Shown here: piece by piece, positions 11,820 to 23,514 of the stretch
How the letters are laid out: the number at the start of each line of letters is the position of its first letter
Numbering within the stretch: position 1 is the first letter of the stretch
Assembly: GCA_025024175.1 (NCBI GenBank)
Contig: QCXZ01000041.1
Location: forward strand, 12,147,786-12,211,785
From: Rhyzopertha dominica
Taxonomy: Eukaryota; Arthropoda; Insecta; Coleoptera; Bostrichidae
Direction: 5' to 3'
Length of the DNA stretch: 64,000 bases
Position numbers and translations under genes: made by a program
Notes under the pieces: model-generated
Databases searched by the model: none
What the model was told of the DNA's origin: nothing
Seen by the model: only the letters and a program-made list of their open reading frames with translations

Positions 11820-12790
11820 AGCCTAAAGGTGCGATCTCCTTGGCTGCTCAATGACAGTTGTAGACTGATGCCGTCTGCGAAGATATAAGCAGATCAAGAA
11901 TGGCTGTGTCGTCGAATGGTAATCTCTCCAGAGGTTACCTACGGCAGTTGCGTAAAACTGAATACTAAGAACGATTAACTGTGATACCCTCTTCCCTTTT
12001 ATTAACATTAGGCAGGTTTTTGTAAATCTCAATGGCCTCTATGTGCATCCTTGGATGATAATGGGCTTTGTTAAATTTAATATGGTGGCTACCATCTGCG
12101 ACGGCAGATTTCTCGGTNTGTAGTAAGCGGCAACATTTTTCGTGTTCATCAATACGGGCGTTAACGCTTTATTGTGTAGTTCCGATGTAAACTGAACCAC
12201 ATGAGCCAGGTATTCGATAAACTCCTGGGATTGAAAGTGGCTTCCTAGAGTCTTTGACTGGACGAAGTAGTTGACTAACTTTATTAGTTAGTTTGCATGT
12301 GGTCTTAATGTTATGCTTCTTCAAGATTCTGCCAATTCTATCAGTGTCCTTTTTTATGTACAGTAGAAGAGCAAAGCCAAAATTGTGCAACGGTTGCGAC
12401 ACTGTAGCGGTGGTTATAATAGGACGCGTTGCTCTATTAATTTCTTGTTGTGTATAACCATTTGATGAAAGGCCCAGTCCAGGTGTTCAAGTTCTTAATG
12501 TAGTACTTTTGGTTCACACATGTTAGTGGCATGGTGTTAAGGGTCTAATAACTGCACGCTCCTGGCTTGCTTAGAGCTTTTATGTAGGTATCAATTGGTG
12601 TGCATTGGTTTCCTGTAAACTGAGTGACCTAAACCACCATTCTCCTTGCTGGTGGCCAGCACATCAAGAATAGCCGGTTGGCAATTATTTTTCTGCTCCA
12701 TGGTAAACTGGATGCGGGGATGTACATAGTTTAAATGTATCAAAAAGTCAGTCAGCCTCTCTCTGCTTTATGACCTGTATTAGCCTGTAT
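11820..12790 (-). pseudogene. Penelope-like element remnant 1 (RT tail and GIY-YIG endonuclease)
   Basis: Minus-strand frames read the C-terminal part of a Penelope-like polyprotein. From upstream: the end of the RT region (QGEWWFRSLSLQETNAHQ, resembling the family's GGLGHRVYRKPTHTD), the linker (SSNGYTQQEINRA), and the endonuclease start GVYRIPGSCGSVYIGTTQ carrying the GVYRI...VYIG signature of GIY-YIG nucleases. After a stop the frame continues with VNARIDEHEKCCRL, KSAVAD and an IEAIEIYK block. The family uses RT plus GIY-YIG nuclease for target-primed insertion. Several stops and two undetermined bases (12118, 12800) mark it as dead. No hammerhead-like terminal repeat was found next to this copy. 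Confidence 0.85.
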
Positions 12791-12891
12791 TAGAGATAAN
12801 TTTCATAAAAAATAATGACTGGTGTCGAATCGTTGATCAGTGAATAGTATTTCTCAACTTTTTATTTCATCAAGAATACTCTCCAGTCCGT

Positions 12892-13650
12892 TACTTCCAC
12901 ATCCAGCGGATGGGAAGTATTGTATCGCGAAAATAATTTTCAAAATTTTTTATTTGCTCAGTCGCTTTAAAATGGTCGAAAACGCAAAAGAACAAAATTT
13001 GAGCAAAAACAAATTTCTTGTCTGTGTCTGTGCGTCTGTGTGTCTGTGGTATTGTTTGTGGACACGATAACTTTCGAAAGACTTAATATATGAACTTGAA
13101 TTTTGGTACACGTATAAATCTAAGTAAGTAGGGTATTGGGAAGGGGGCGAAATTGGGGGGTAACTACCCTTTTTGCAAATTTTTATTTTTTATATTTTTT
13201 TCGTTTTAGTATGTCATTAGTAGTATAACTGCGAGTATTATTAGTTCTTATAAATTTTCGGTAGAGCAAACTGTTTAGAAGATATTAGCAAAAAAGCGTC
13301 ACTTAAGAAAACGGTTTTTCTTAAATATCTCCGAATATATTTAATATATTCAATATATGAAAATGCCATCAGGTAGGAAATAAAATTTCTCACAAAAAGT
13401 GTCTTAGAAAATTTATCCAAAATTTTGACANTTTCGAAAGCACTCTTGTAATTTTTTTGTTGCTAATACATTTCGAGTTATTTGGAAAAAAAACGATTTT
13501 TAAAATGTATATATTTTTGCTAATGTCACGAGAACTGTTTGTCTTAGAAAAAATGTGTAGAGAGAAAAAATGCTCAAAACCTAATTACTAATCGTATAGT
13601 ATAAAAATTAAAAACGTAAATGTCATTTTGACAATTGGATGTGGAAGTAT
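12892..13650. mobile_element. 760-bp non-autonomous element with TACTTCCACATCCA inverted ends
   Basis: Exact 14-bp inverted repeats TACTTCCACATCCA lie at 12892-12905 and 13637-13650. Between them is AT-rich noncoding DNA with a short GTCTGTGTCTGTG-type repeat (about 13018-13048) and the words ACGATAACTTTCGAAAGACTT nearby, a combination I associate with dispersed insect repeats. The outer TA could be part of the repeat or the target dinucleotide. No transposase seen. One undetermined base at 13431. Confidence 0.7.
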
Positions 13651-15433
13651 TGATTCAATTTGCAGCTGTTTTTTGTCATTAGATTTATACTTTTTCTGGA
13701 ACCGTGCTCTTCATTGTGTACTATTAAAAACTGATCATACTTTGACAATAATTCGACTATGCGCGATGCCTAAATAATTTCTATTGTTTGATGTACAGAA
13801 ATTTTTGACCGCCCCGAATACCTACAAAGCAACTGAAAAGAAATGATACTACATAAACAACCCGCTGATCGAACTGACTTCCAGTATTCAGATTGTGAAC
13901 ATCTTCAAAGCCTAAATGATTTTTTCCATTGAACCACTCATAGTGCTTTTCTTGTTCTTCAAAATAATAAAGAGGGTATACCATAAATAATTCCATTTAA
14001 ATGTTAATAAATAATCCATTTTACTCGCGTTTCAATGCTGCTGATGAAAGTCTTGTAAAATAGGTTTTTTTACTAACAAGCAGGCGGTTAGGTGCGCTGT
14101 GTTGCTAGACAGTTGCTTATGTTGTCTAATTGTAAAATCGACATTGCCTTGAATTTGTGCGCTGTTTGGTGAACATCCTTTTACACGAAAGTTGTCATGC
14201 AAGTATTAGTATCTCCCTCTACTCCAAATAAAGAATCCCATATTTGACTACTTTTATGGTTTTTTTTGCGATTTAAAGGTTTAAAATTGAGTTGTTTTCG
14301 TTATCTGTAGTATTTTTCCAATTCTGGGACAAGCATCCACATTTCTGCGTTTTTGTTCTCATATTTCTGCATTCAGTTGTGTTCTTTATTTGCTTGTAAT
14401 AATTGTTTGAACCAATATAGTTGTTTATTTATTATTGTACTTACAAGTGTGCTTGAAGATTTTAGGATTCAGATATTAGTAAATTACCTATATTGTCTCA
14501 AAAAACTGGGTAGCAATCACATAAATACCAGATTATATAATGCGTGTATTTTACTTATCTACGTTATAAGTGTTGATGTTATGGCATTAAACGAAATAAT
14601 TGAAAAAGAAACAGTTTACCATTCATAGTTAATTTCTCAGTTTGTAAGTATATTCACACAATTCACACTCGCTATAGCTCTGACGAAGTCTAGCAACTTT
14701 CGGAAATAATATGGTAAAATGTTGCAACATGTTAAATCTCATGATAGTTAAAAATGTTAATAATGTTAGCTATTTTCCTACAACGTATAGTCTGTTCCAG
14801 TAAATTGTGTATTTCAGTTGTTTCAGTTCTTTTTTTGAACCTGTACTCAGACCTAATTATCGTGCTTACAAATTACTCTAACCCAAGATTACGATCAGCT
14901 CATTACCATTCTGTCTACTACGATTACCCTGGCAACACAACCAAAATCTAATGATCTGAACGATCACGTCGTTAGATTAAGTAAAATCAAAGCCTGTCGA
15001 CACGTGAGAAAGCACGCTTCTATCTGTGGCACTTTTAATTAGTTTTTACAGGTTTTAAGTTTTCCAGATGTTATCGAACGCCTATCACAAGTGACTGTGG
15101 TTCACCTACATTTAAATTATGTTTTGACACTAGATGTCCAAACATGTGGTGCTGTAATAGCGTTGTCTCAATATTCAAAGAACGGTAATAGCTTACATCC
15201 ATTTATTTATGAGTGCATTTATTATTTCTCCGCATAGCTTTGATTAAATGTATTGCTTGCTGCTTGGTATCTACTAAACTTTTTGTGTGCCTTCATGGTA
15301 TTCTGATCATTAAATAAACATGGTATTATTTGTTGTGAAATGCCAACTGAAAGAAATTTTGGATAATTCTTTAATCTCTTAACCAATCTGGTAAAATCTG
15401 ACAAATTATTGGAATACAAATACTAGGGGTTAT
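13651..15433. other. AT-rich intergenic DNA
   Basis: No supported gene. Short open frames at 14353-14628 (+) and 13781-13996 (-) have no recognisable motif. A CTGACGA word followed by a small stem and GGAAA at about 14681-14706 superficially resembles a hammerhead core but the spacing is wrong. Confidence 0.4.
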
Positions 15434-15760
15434 TAAAAAGTCATTAGCCTAATACGGAAAGACCTAAAATTTTTAAATGAAACTTTTTTACTAATCATCA
15501 TTTAATTATATTTAGACAGTGATCCTGTAGTTCAACTATCTTTCACAAAATTCTTCCCAGATTTCAGTTTTGTACGGCTTCCATAATTTTGTTTTTTGTT
15601 TGTTGGAATAAAACCTTTTTAATTTGTTTAGGTATCGGAAATAGATAGTAGTCAGATGAAGCCAAGTCAGGTGAACCCTAAATAACGAATATTGTTTATT
15701 GCGATGTGCGACTTATGCAGGCAGGCACATTGCCCTTAAAGAATGCTTTTATATTTCCGT
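15434..15760 (-). pseudogene. mariner-type transposase C-terminal remnant
   Basis: On the minus strand a broken frame reads HSLRAMCLPA, then GSPDLASSDYYLF and later IWEEFCER. The SPDLAxSDYxLF block is the signature around the third catalytic Asp of mariner (DD34D) transposases, and the sequence after it follows the expected order towards the C-terminus. Only about 100 codons are left, with stops and frameshifts. The downstream sequence at 15424-15450 could be the inner part of its terminal repeat but no partner was found. Confidence 0.65.
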
Positions 15761-17079
15761 CCTAAAAAGTAGTAAATAGGAAAAAACTTTGAACATCCAA
15801 TAAATATTAATAATGACAATAATGTACTTATTTGTAAAAATATTAATGACACAAACGGCGCCTCGTATTTGAGAGTTATTGTAAGGTTTGGGGTTATGTT
15901 ATTAAAATTGACAAAAAGTTGTTAAAAATGCTTTAAAGTCATAGTTGCAGATCACTATTTGTTCTCTCCTGAGTTTGATTTTTTTTAGAAACCTTATACC
16001 TAGTTAGTATTTGTTTTATTATAGGTATATTTAATTTTAACCTTTAACGCGCATTTGCTATTTAAAAATAAACAGAATTTTTGAGTGGTAAAAAACGTGC
16101 GTAACTTCGAGTCTCGAATGTTTATATTCCTTCACATACTTCTAAGTATTGGGCTCGAAATATATGTTATATATTCACTAAAAACACAATTTGGGTAAGT
16201 AAACCCCATAAAAAATGGGAATAAGCCTTTATTAGCATCTTTATTTCTACATTACACAATCTATCGTTTTAGCTCTAACATTGCAAAGAATCTTTGAACA
16301 TGTGTTCAACTCCCAACAAAATATGTGTCAAGCGCCTGGAGATTTATATCGGAACGAAACACGCGCGCCTACGCCTATAACGAAAACCAATTAGCCCATA
16401 CAAATCTCGTTTACAACTCAATCGTTATGTTAATTTTGCACAAGAGGTTGCGATCGTACGCTTCGCAAGTCCCTTTGAACGCGTGTTTTTACACCAAATC
16501 GAGAGCCGCACAGAAGTATTCCCACGTCCGTTAAGGCGTGGAATTGGTTTTATACTTTGAATTGTATGCTGAGACAGAGCAATGAACACCTTTAGGTGCA
16601 TTAGTTACCTGTGATGCAGGTCTTCTGCACAAGAAGAAAATGTTTTCATTTTGACTTATGGTTTTAGAGTTATACGGGTAAGGCTACTATTTCTAACAGA
16701 ATCTTTACAGCAAACAGTAATTGTAAGTCTATACTTAGTGTCGATAAAGTAAGGCATATAATTTGTAATAAGGGTTTACAAAAATTGGAAAAAAAACGCT
16801 GAAACAGGTTACTTAAGATATTTTTGAAAGATTGAAACAGATCCGTCTCCTACTATGACGTCATCAATTTTTTTTTTTAGTAGAACTATATGCTTTTTTT
16901 GTGCCACTCCAGCTCTTATTATCTATGGAATTCAACCATTATATCATCTAGCGTAAAACACAGGGCACAACTGGAAAAATGTTTATACAGCATGTTTATA
17001 AATAAATAAATAAAACAAAACATCAATGAACTAACTAACAAGGTCAAATTGCAGGCCATTTACAACTTGACATTGCCCA
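15761..17079. other. Intergenic DNA
   Basis: No gene found. The block at about 16310-16540 is richer in GC and CpG than its surroundings and carries a 69-codon open frame without recognisable motif. A TGACGTCA palindrome (CRE-type) lies at 16856-16863. Confidence 0.35.
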
Positions 17080-17099
17080 AGTCGTACATATGGCCAGTT

Positions 17100-17260
17100 T
17101 GCGTATCGTATACTCAGCATTCTAGATTACCGCGGAGAAAAAATCTAAACGAGTCAAATCTGGCGATCGGGGCGGGCATTTTACAACTCCCTTATCACTT
17201 ATCCATCTATTGGCGTCTTGGTGACGTATTTTGTTGTACATGTGAACTTCATATTCCTGC
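17100..17260 (-). pseudogene. DDE transposase fragment (PPRSPDLT.LDFF type)
   Basis: The minus strand reads NRWISDKGVVKCPPRSPDLT followed by RLDFF. This matches the conserved block RWIGRGGP...PPRSPDLTPLDFFLWG of a Tc1/mariner-superfamily transposase group frequent in insect genomes; the D in SPDLT would be the third catalytic residue. Only about 45 codons are left before a stop. A second, independent fragment of the same type lies at 41240-41590. Confidence 0.6.
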
Positions 17261-17412
17261 ACATGTTGAATAACCATGTTTTCAGTTGGGGACACATTAT
17301 TGATTTTTTTCCGGCATATTTACATCTCAAATGCCTCTAGTCTGTCCATGTCGATTATCATAGCGTACAGGCTTCTATTTTTAATTCAAGGTTTAATCTT
17401 GGTAACAGAAAA

Positions 17413-17530
17413 GATGAGCTATTGTCCTGATTCGAGTCTAAATGCCATAGTCGGTTGGAAATGCTTCCTAACGTTTCTCTAGCATGAGTGGCAAGCTTCT
17501 TCAGAGGTCTTTCCATCTCCGGTGCTGGAT
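17413..17530 (-). repeat. Penelope-like terminal repeat, inverted copy with hammerhead-like core
   Basis: This segment is the reverse complement, at roughly 80% identity by eye, of 17776-17883. Its minus strand contains CTGAAGA, a short stem region, and AGAGAAACG (17470-17508), fitting the hammerhead consensus CUGANGA...GAAA. Hammerhead ribozymes are an established feature of Penelope-like terminal repeats. It lies immediately 5' of the endonuclease fragment, in opposite orientation. Confidence 0.65.
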
Positions 17531-17561
17531 GTATAAAGCCGTTGACTGATGCTAGTATAAC

Positions 17562-17795
17562 AGACTGACCAGGGAAGCCATCGAGATCCACAAACATCCT
17601 GATAATTTNAATATAAAGGAGGAGACCCTCAGGCTCAACCGGATCTGGAACCCGATTCTGAGGAACGCCCGAGCTGTACCGATCGATAACCCGACGTCAA
17701 CCGAAGCGGAACAAACGTCGCCCCCGACCCACCGGTATAAATACAACTTGCGCAAGACAACTCGTCAGTCTACATCCAGCACCGGAGACTTCTGA
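17562..17795 (+). pseudogene. Penelope-like endonuclease C-terminus (remnant 2)
   Basis: An open 77-codon plus-strand frame reads RLTREAIEIHKHPDNF, one undetermined residue (base 17609), then KEETLRLNRIWNPILR and a basic tail rich in R, K and T, ending in TGA at 17793. The REAIEIHKHPxNFNxKEExLRLNxxWxPxL block is the conserved C-terminal part of Penelope GIY-YIG nucleases. The N-terminal polyprotein is absent: upstream sequence switches directly to an inverted terminal repeat. The stop codon lies inside the downstream hammerhead-like core, so coding end and repeat overlap. Confidence 0.8.
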
Positions 17796-17883
17796 AGTGG
17801 CTTGCCACTCGTGCTAGCGAAACGTTAGAAAGCAGCTCCAACCGATGACGGCCTTTAGACCTGAATCAGGACAACAGCTCATC
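17776..17883 (+). repeat. Penelope-like terminal repeat with hammerhead-like core (3' copy)
   Basis: Follows the endonuclease end. The core at 17788-17828 has CTGAAG, a stem of TGGC...GCCA type, and CTAGCGAAACG. Relative to CUGANGA the last A is replaced by T, so cleavage activity is doubtful. It is inverted-repeat partner of 17413-17530. Confidence 0.65.
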
Positions 17884-19048
17884 ACCTGGCCGCGAAAGCC
17901 TTAACCGATTCGTCAACATAAAAGCTTCTTCATTCTTGTAAATGTGCTGCGGACCTGCGCTCAATTCTAATTCGGGTTTCTTGGGAGCTGTCATTGTTTT
18001 CATTAATGATTGTGATGTGCTTGATCCTTGTTCACGTCTATGAGCTGGATACTGTTAGTCTCACAAGATATTTCAAATTCCTGACTCGTTAACTGATGAG
18101 CGTTTTCAGTTTTGGACATGTTGCAAGTTGCAAAAATTATTTTAGAAACCTCTACAAATAATCAGTGACGACTAAAACCTCTCCCAAGCTAAGATGCTGC
18201 TCTTCGTCATGTTTACCGCTAGAAATTGTCATCATCCATGCAGAACTGTTAATTATTGTTCGACTTTTCAATGTTGCTAGAGGTACCCGTTGAACAACAA
18301 GAATTCTATTATCTAGAATGAATGAAATGGTAATAGCTGCATGTATCTCTCACCTGGGATAATCTTATCACCTTTGGAACTGCAGCTTCTACCAAAGTGC
18401 ACAAGTGATCTTCCTACTTTACTAAACGTCTAGATAATGCAAAATGCTGGTTCAGTGCTTAAAACTTAAAAATAAAAACAAATACCTAAAAATTTTAATA
18501 TTTGGAACAGTTCTTTCTTTCCAAATTCTCCACCGCCCCCAGGGACAGCGTCCCATTAAACCAGACAAGACAGCTCGCGTACACAAAATTGCATCGTAAT
18601 TACAAGACAAAACGGCTGCACGCCGGCAAAACGACGTGTTAAGGGCCGAGGAAAATTAAAAACGAGGCGTGACAAGCGAAATATGATAAGATCGAGTTTA
18701 ATACCCAAATGGGAGCAGCGCTTCCAGACACGAAACGGGTTCTGCTAAAATTGCCGCGTACCTGCTCATTTCGCGAATTCTTTGGTTAACGTAATATCCA
18801 TAATCGCACTGGATGGATGGACAGTTAATTGAATGTGAGGCATCTTTAGATGTGGGTTTAAAGAGAAGCGAAAGGACAGTATGATGTCGTTGAGAAAGCT
18901 TTATCTCGACAGTTGTCTTCCACAGTTTAACTTAAATTGTCCACTCATTAATTCCGAGACTTAAGCAGAAATAGGCCAACCAGTTAGGATGCCAGAGCAT
19001 AATATATAATGTCAAGACAAGCATTTTATACTTCATACAACTGAGTTT
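17884..19048. other. Intergenic DNA with GC-richer single-copy block
   Basis: No gene found. About 18530-18870 is less AT-rich and of higher sequence complexity, without an open frame or repeat signature; a candidate noncoding regulatory region by composition only. Confidence 0.3.
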
Positions 19049-20330
19049 CTATTTGGTCCTTTTTGCAACTCTTATACATAAAAGTAGTTGATTAGACTGA
19101 AAAAAATTATTTATGACGTTATTTTTAAATCTATTATTTGTTTTCAAAGTTAAAAAAAACATCTTAACGAAACTGGCACATCTGGATTCGTATATAGCTG
19201 TGCTTAAGGTGAAATAGCGTTTTAAGTCGAAAAAAATACGAGGAAGAGAAACAGGTCCATAATTAGAAATATTATTAATATCACCTTTGGTCATATAACA
19301 GATTTGTTCTAGATACATATAGCACAGCCCACGTTTTTAAGAGGACTGAATAAATAGAATAGTGGTGTAATAAAATACCAGCACAATTCTTTAAGAGTAA
19401 GTTAGGAATACCATCTACTCCAGAAGTAAAAATTTAAGTTAAGATTTTCCATACTTTTAGATTCAGTATAGATATAATGAAAAAATGAAGCAAAGGCATT
19501 TATAATAGCTTCAGAAGGTAAATAAAGTCATCGTATTTCGCAGTACCAGGAATGCGTTTGGTTCCTTTTTTGTTTACCCTGAAACACGGACATTTTTTAG
19601 GTTCATTAAGCCACGTAGCTCTTATATGCTAATGAAATCAGAGACTTCGATGTGGACTGGCAAAACTGTAATAATGAAAATTATAAGTATATATAGCTTA
19701 TATAGCTCTTATATAGCCTAAGAGCATATTACTTGTTGCGAGATCACACCTAATGGGGTATCTAAACTTGGGTATATTTTGCTCAACAATGCTGTAAAGG
19801 ATTTCTGAAAATTTCCCAAAAGCTTCCTTAAGATACTGCATGTCACGTAAAAACGACCAATTATCTCTCATATCGAATGGAAATCGCTAGATGGGAACCA
19901 TCAAAATAGAATTCTATGGCAGGAAGAAAAGCACTTTCAGTAGCCAATGTTAACAAAGATCTAACAGAAGCGAATGATGAAACCATAAAATCCAAATTAA
20001 GGTCGTAATGATTGCAGCGCTGTTTAAGCAGAGCAAATCTGCAAAATAGTTGACTATTCAGGACAGTACTGTAGGCGTCACATGAGCCCCAGTAAATATG
20101 GAGCGTTAAAATCACCCGAGACAATTGCATGAGCTTTGCTTAAATCATTTACAGAGCTCAAAAGTGTTGTACAATGTGTAAGAATTGATGTAAATCTTTG
20201 CTCCAATGTCAATGTCAAACATCGGAACAGTGGCCTGAGGAAAAGTAAGTAGTGATAATTTACCTTTCTAGGACATTATACATAACCGGTATGTGCAATG
20301 AAAACAATGGAAACCTAGGAACACCTAGGT
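19049..20330 (-). pseudogene. LINE (Jockey/CR1-like) remnant: AP-endonuclease and start of reverse transcriptase
   Basis: In broken minus-strand frames the order is that of a non-LTR retrotransposon ORF2. An endonuclease part reads HAIVSGDFNAPYL (GDFN motif, about 20100) and further on DGSHLAIS (the catalytic SDH-type motif, about 19880). A degraded linker follows, then DGIPNLLLKNCAGILL (about 19400), which matches GxDGIPxxxLKxC at the start of LINE RT, and GDINNISNYGPVSLPRIFF (about 19240), matching the NYRPISLLxxxxK motif 1. Many stops. The catalytic FADD box is not included. Exact clade cannot be set. Confidence 0.75.
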
Positions 20331-20436
20331 AATTTATGTTTAGGCATACACTTGGATGTCACCTTTAACTGCTCTCCTACACAAAAAATATCCCTATAAG
20401 AACAATATTTATTAGAAGAAGTTAACTACAGAAATA

Positions 20437-21440
20437 AATGTACCGAGCTAAGTATTGTAAAGACTTGAACATTACGCAGGACAACATACCGAACAGCAAG
20501 CAGAACAACAAACAGAACATCAATTTGGACGGGGCGACGAACTTGTTTGCAAACGGATTAATGTTTGCGTTTGTACGTGGTGTCGATCTATCCGTTGTCG
20601 GTTTTTCGACAAACATCAAAAGCAAAGCGCATGAATACGTTTGCAGGTTTGGACGGGATTCGCGAAACCAAAAACAAAAAGGCAAATGCATGGTTTTCAT
20701 TTCGGAGATATCATCAGTAGAGTGTATTAATGTGTTGTGGGCTGATTTTGTATTATTATTGCTTATTTAAATAAGATAATAGTAATTTATCAATTGAGTG
20801 GTCAAAACCTAATATATGTTTTAAATTAATTAGCGAGTACGAAAAACACTCTTTATTGTGGCAAGCCAAGCAGCATGCCCAGCATTATATCAAATTAAAA
20901 AACAAGACGCTTGAGAGGAAATTGCCAAAAAAAGTGAATGAAGATACCGATGATGACTGCAAAAAGAAAATAGTTTCATTACTATTGTCCTTCCGACGCG
21001 AAAGTCAAAAAATACAGTAATCTGTTCTTTTTTATTTTCTCGACAATTTTATTCAAAAAGTTGAACAAGTACTCAAAATTGGAAGGGTTCATTCCTGTGA
21101 AATTTATATGATGTCCACTTACAGCTTGAAACTTGAGTTCTTTTACTAAACCTCCTATGTTTTCTACATTTCTCCGAGTATATAGATGTGTTTGCCACCA
21201 TTTTCTTTTTTTTTTGCTTTTTCTTTGCTACCGAAGAATAATGAATATAAATATTCCATAGTTGTTTGCAAGAAACTATGGGAACAACGCAAACGCATTC
21301 CGTTTGCTGTTCAGTTTGGCGAAATTATATACCCATATACTGTTCTGTTTGCCGCTTTGTTTGACGTTCGGTTTGTTGTGCGGCGTAATGTTCAGGTCTG
21401 TACGAAACTTTACTTTACTTTACTTTTTAAGATTACCACT
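20437..21440. repeat. About 1-kb element with long diverged inverted repeats
   Basis: Segments 20440-20530 and 21340-21430 are diverged reverse complements: both carry GAACATTACGC, then CAACAxACCGAAC and GGCAAACAGAAC-type words in the same order. Translated, both arms give similar hydrophobic open frames (LFCLLFCLLFGMLSCVMFKS and LFCLPLCLTFGLLCGVMFRS). The similarity reflects the shared DNA repeat; I do not treat the frames as genes. The interior is AT-rich and noncoding. No target duplication was found, so family is unknown. Confidence 0.6.
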
Positions 21441-21465
21441 TGCAAAAATAGCTAAAAATAATTAG

Positions 21466-22506
21466 TAGTGCATTGTTTTAACCAAAATCCAAAAAACAGT
21501 ATTCGGTGATTCATTCACATATAATAATAGAACAACCTTTTCGTGGTTTTAAACCATATTTCTGAGTTATGCATCTAAATGTGAAAAATCGTATGATACA
21601 CGATTAATATTCATCTCGCATAGTCAACCAGGTCATGTACCTACTCCTATTACAGCCATAGTCAGCCGCATTTTTCGCTTTTGAGTTATGCACGACAAAT
21701 AATGACGAATGTAATTCTGTCTTATGCAATAACTACAAGCCTGACAAGTTTAGCAGCAATTTGCATTCGTTTATTCGCGTTTGAATTCACCGATTGCGCG
21801 ATGAAATGCGTGCATGCATTTTGGAATGCACTGCTTCAAATCTTGAACGTTGTTTTAAAGTTGCGGCGATCAAGAAAATGGTCCTCTATTTGTGTCTTCA
21901 CAGGTACAAGGCACAATTACTTACAATTCCGATTAACGTCAACTAACAATTCAACTATTAAGTTCCTCACTAATCTTTATTATTTTTTGTGTAACATGTT
22001 TCCACTGATGGTTAACCCCTTATCAACAAGTCTTACCTACAACGGAAACTTACAAATTTCAGCTAAAACATTTTATGAGAGGTCACATTTAACAAACTTG
22101 TAAAGTTATCAAGTGTCTTTTTACATATTATCAAATATCACTCAGTTCATCCGATCATGTTGTATGAATCATTAAAATGCAGTTTCTTGCCTATTCTAGT
22201 GATTGACTGGAGTTTTTGTGGATGTAACACGTGGCTGTTGGCGCTGTTCACTTTTTGTCTTGTCAATCGCTATACTTTTTAAATTACATTACTTTTTACA
22301 AAAAGCATTTGTCAAAAGGCGTTGGTAGTTTCTCTCCAAATTACGGCAAATAAAACCCTGTTTAATACGCTCGTTCTGTAAATTGCAGTTTATTGTATCA
22401 AATTGTCCACTGAAAGTTACTTTTATTATTTGAGCAGTGAACAGTCCATGAGATGTTTATTTGTATGATTTTTTCTTTTGACATAAGACACTTTATATAC
22501 GGTCGA
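21466..22506. other. AT-rich intergenic DNA
   Basis: A 140-codon plus-strand open frame (21681-22103) begins with a possible transmembrane stretch but shows no recognisable family, no codon pattern unlike its surroundings and no splice context. I do not call it a gene. Confidence 0.4.
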
Positions 22507-23512
22507 AACTGATCAAAACGAGAAAGGAGCCAGTTCTAAAAATGTTCATAGTTTTCCATGGGTATAGTTAATTGTACAATTCTGGTTTATGGCTCAGTTC
22601 AATAATTTCAATGTTATGGGTATTGAGAAAATTTTGCACTATTCTCACTCTATCTCCTACTGCAGTATAAATTCTGAACCCATATTATCAGCAAATAGTA
22701 CCACATGTGGTTGTGAAACTTCGTCGATGTACCTACGAGCAGTCATAGATCCCTCACGAATTACCACCAGTTCTGTGTGCCTGTTTAAAGTTAGTCCACC
22801 CCAAATCATAACCGACCCTCATCAAGAAGAAACCCCTTCTTCTACAGTAGAGTCTATATAACGTCTCCAGACTTCAATTCTTCCGTCAACGTGGTTCAAA
22901 CAGAATCTGGATTCGTTATTGAGCAAAACGTATTGGACATGTTCTTCAACAAACAACCGTCTTGTTCTGCGATGCTGAGGGGTTAAAGGAGGCATTCTAG
23001 CCGATTTTGGAGCATTGAAGCAGTAGTTCTGCGGTCTGCGGTAGCCCAAAGCCTTACTAAACGGTCTTCTCGCTCGGAAGTCGCCATTTCACGACGCGGG
23101 TAAGGTTGTCTTCTAACAATACCACAAATTGGGTAACGTATCCAGGCCCTATTTATGGCAGCTCGCTTAACATTTAAGATTCGGACTACTTGTCGTCTCG
23201 AGTGGCTTTCTCGAATTAAGGTGACGGCCCGAGCAATTTCAATTTCTGTTAGATGCACTCTACGCCTTTGCGGTCTACCAAGTACATCAACATTCATGCT
23301 GCTTCTTTCACAATTGCAGGAAAATTAAAGAAACAAATGCATTTATCTCTTGATATCAAGTATGCACTTTTTCACTTTATGGCTTTAGTAAAAAGAATTG
23401 TCGATTGAAGATTATAGTTTTTGCTACAAACTTGCACAGTGGCTCTTATATTTTAAGTTAACAAACAAAATTTAACATAAGAAATGTGTCTCCTTTTTCG
23501 TTTTGATTAGTT
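22507..23512 (-). mobile_element. Tc1-family DNA transposon, copy B
   Basis: Both terminal inverted repeats are visible: left 22507-22531 (AACTGATCAAAACGAGAAAG) and right 23488-23512, reading inward AACTAATCAAAACGAAAAAG. TA follows at 23513-23514; the left TA is mutated. Same family as copy A at 8866-10162. About 1 kb, shorter than A because the 3' half of the transposase is deleted. Confidence 0.88.
22610..23297 (-). pseudogene. Tc1 transposase pseudogene, copy B (lacks C-terminal catalytic part)
   Basis: ATG at 23297 opens 104 codons covering the paired DNA-binding region (RQVVRILNVKRAAINRAWIR) and EREDRLVRLWA. Frameshifts follow, then NNESRFCLNHVDGRIEVWRR (first catalytic D changed to N), GSMTARRYIDEV and the region just before the second D. 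Sequence then jumps to the 3' UTR-like end, so the NPIEHVWD block with the third catalytic residue is absent. This copy retains the 99 bp missing in copy A and lacks the 3' part kept in A; each has lost what the other keeps. Confidence 0.83.
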
Positions 23513-23514
23513 TA

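Noticed and set aside
14676..14710. CTGACGA...GGAAA segment resembling a hammerhead
   Set aside because: The stem overlaps the first box and the GAAA box is displaced by three bases; no Penelope sequence adjoins.
21681..22103. 140-codon plus frame with hydrophobic start
   Set aside because: No family resemblance or conserved pattern, composition equals that of the flanks.
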